In this document: in pieces, positions 63,514 to 64,000 of the stretch
Layout of the letters: each line of letters opens with the position of its first letter
Numbering within the stretch: the first letter of the stretch is position 1
NCBI RefSeq assembly: GCF_003012745.1
Contig: NZ_PXYK01000006.1
Location: 62,001-126,000 of the forward strand
Direction: 5' to 3'
Source: Kumtagia ephedrae
GTDB lineage: Bacteria > Pseudomonadota > Alphaproteobacteria > Rhizobiales > Rhizobiaceae
Length of the DNA stretch: 64,000 bases
Program-made: the position numbers and the translations under genes
Notes under the pieces: generated by a model
The model's database searches: none
Seen by the model: the letters and a program-made list of their open reading frames with translations, nothing else
Told to the model about the DNA's origin: nothing

Positions 63514-63974
63514 TGCGGCTGTGGCGGCTTTCCAGCCGGCAATTCGCGGAAAGTTTCGACGGCGGCTACGGCCTGCTGTTCGACGGGCGATGGAATACGG
63601 TGGGGCGGCCGGTAACTTACGCCGCAACCTCTCCGTCACTGTGCGTTCTGGAAAAGCTCGTCCATGTCGAAGATCCGGCGCTGATGCCTTCGCTGGCGAT
63701 GGTGATCTATCGCGTGCCGGACGATGTGCCGGTTGCGCGCCGCGATCTGGACGATCTTCCGCCGGATTGGCGACGCCGGGAAACCGAGACGCAGCACATC
63801 GGCGACGAATGGCTGGCCCGCCTGGAGGCCGCCATCCTGTTCGTCCCCTCGGTAATCGTGCCCATCGCCGGCAGTCCGGATCAGAATCTGATCGTCAACC
63901 ACCGTCACCCGGCCACGGCTGAAATCACGATCGAGCGTATCGAACCGTTTGAGCTGGATGTCCGGCTGTTGTGA
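63513..63974 (+). CDS. RES-domain toxin, second copy
   Basis: 153 residues. RES core: LLFDGRWNTVGRPVTYAATSPSLCVLEKLVHV with the conserved Arg, Tyr and Glu, then DDVPVARRDLDDLP and a late IVNHRHP segment. Expected to degrade NAD+. Shorter than the copy at 16.8 kb and of a different subgroup. It starts in the TGATG overlap with its antitoxin and is complete within the window. Confidence 0.9.
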   Translation: MRLWRLSSRQFAESFDGGYGLLFDGRWNTVGRPVTYAATSPSLCVLEKLVHVEDPALMPSLAMVIYRVPDDVPVARRDLDDLPPDWRRRETETQHIGDEWLARLEAAILFVPSVIVPIAGSPDQNLIVNHRHPATAEITIERIEPFELDVRLL

Positions 63975-64000
63975 CGATTCTCCGACGTGGAGCGACCGGC

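Overview
The window is a 64 kb piece of a GC-rich alphaproteobacterial chromosome. Gene content and order point to the Rhizobiales, most likely a Mesorhizobium-like Phyllobacteriaceae. The pointers are the ctaC-ctaD-ctaB-coxF-ctaG-ctaE block running into surf1-ispH-thrB-rnhA, an IalB-family protein, DUF1344, BA14K-like and RT0821-type envelope proteins, BluB behind a cobalamin riboswitch, and the histone-deacetylase-like/xseB/dxs/tlyA neighbourhood. No rRNA, tRNA, prophage, insertion sequence or CRISPR array was seen.

Layout. 1-4.2 kb: a cut-off GGDEF/EAL protein, YqgE, a DsbD N-terminal domain protein, a peroxiredoxin, a DUF2938 membrane protein and an AT-rich orphan. 4.2-13.3 kb (all minus): rnhA, thrB, ispH, surf1, DUF983 and the aa3-type cytochrome oxidase with its assembly factors, including a 51-residue CoxF-like protein. 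13.6-17.8 kb: ialB, tldD and three toxin-antitoxin (TA) loci. 18-25.9 kb: fabI, a phosphatase, aroC, ribB, a ParE-type TA pair, a divergent MFS/TetR pair with four operator copies, and riboswitch-controlled bluB. 26-33.3 kb: PaiB, an S41 protease, a deacetylase, xseB, then an accessory block (ribbon-helix-helix plus coiled-coil pair, DUF2277, a broken TA locus, pirin, tandem cupin). 33.4-45.2 kb: dxs, tlyA, an RlmD-like methyltransferase, a DnaJ-like protein, pdxH, a cyclase and a two-gene acyl-CoA module. 45.3-55.9 kb: small proteins, arsC, purD, yefM-yoeB, ubiA, rnhB, a radical SAM protein, moaB, ispE, an S49 protease and a TrmN6-like methyltransferase. 56-64 kb: a DctPQM-type TRAP transporter, a polyprenyl synthase, a TPR protein, a NADAR protein and a second RES/Xre TA pair.

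How the genes work together. Five genes lie on one metabolic line: dxs, ispE and ispH (MEP isoprenoid pathway) feed the polyprenyl synthase and UbiA (ubiquinone tail), and the farnesyl precursor also feeds CtaB for the heme of the oxidase encoded here. The rest is mainly housekeeping, with small accessory insertions.

Two things stand out. First, there are seven TA loci in 64 kb. Three have a visibly damaged toxin beside an intact antitoxin: one lacks any usual start codon, one has lost its N-terminal half, and one has a 1-nt frameshift. Second, there are several palindromic intergenic repeats. Two of them have arms made of 7-nt units of the form TAG+4. Because 7 is 1 modulo 3, three or more units put a TAG stop in every reading frame of a strand, and the inverted arm does the same on the other strand. 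One of these elements supplies the aroC stop codon and the sequence just before the ribB start codon.
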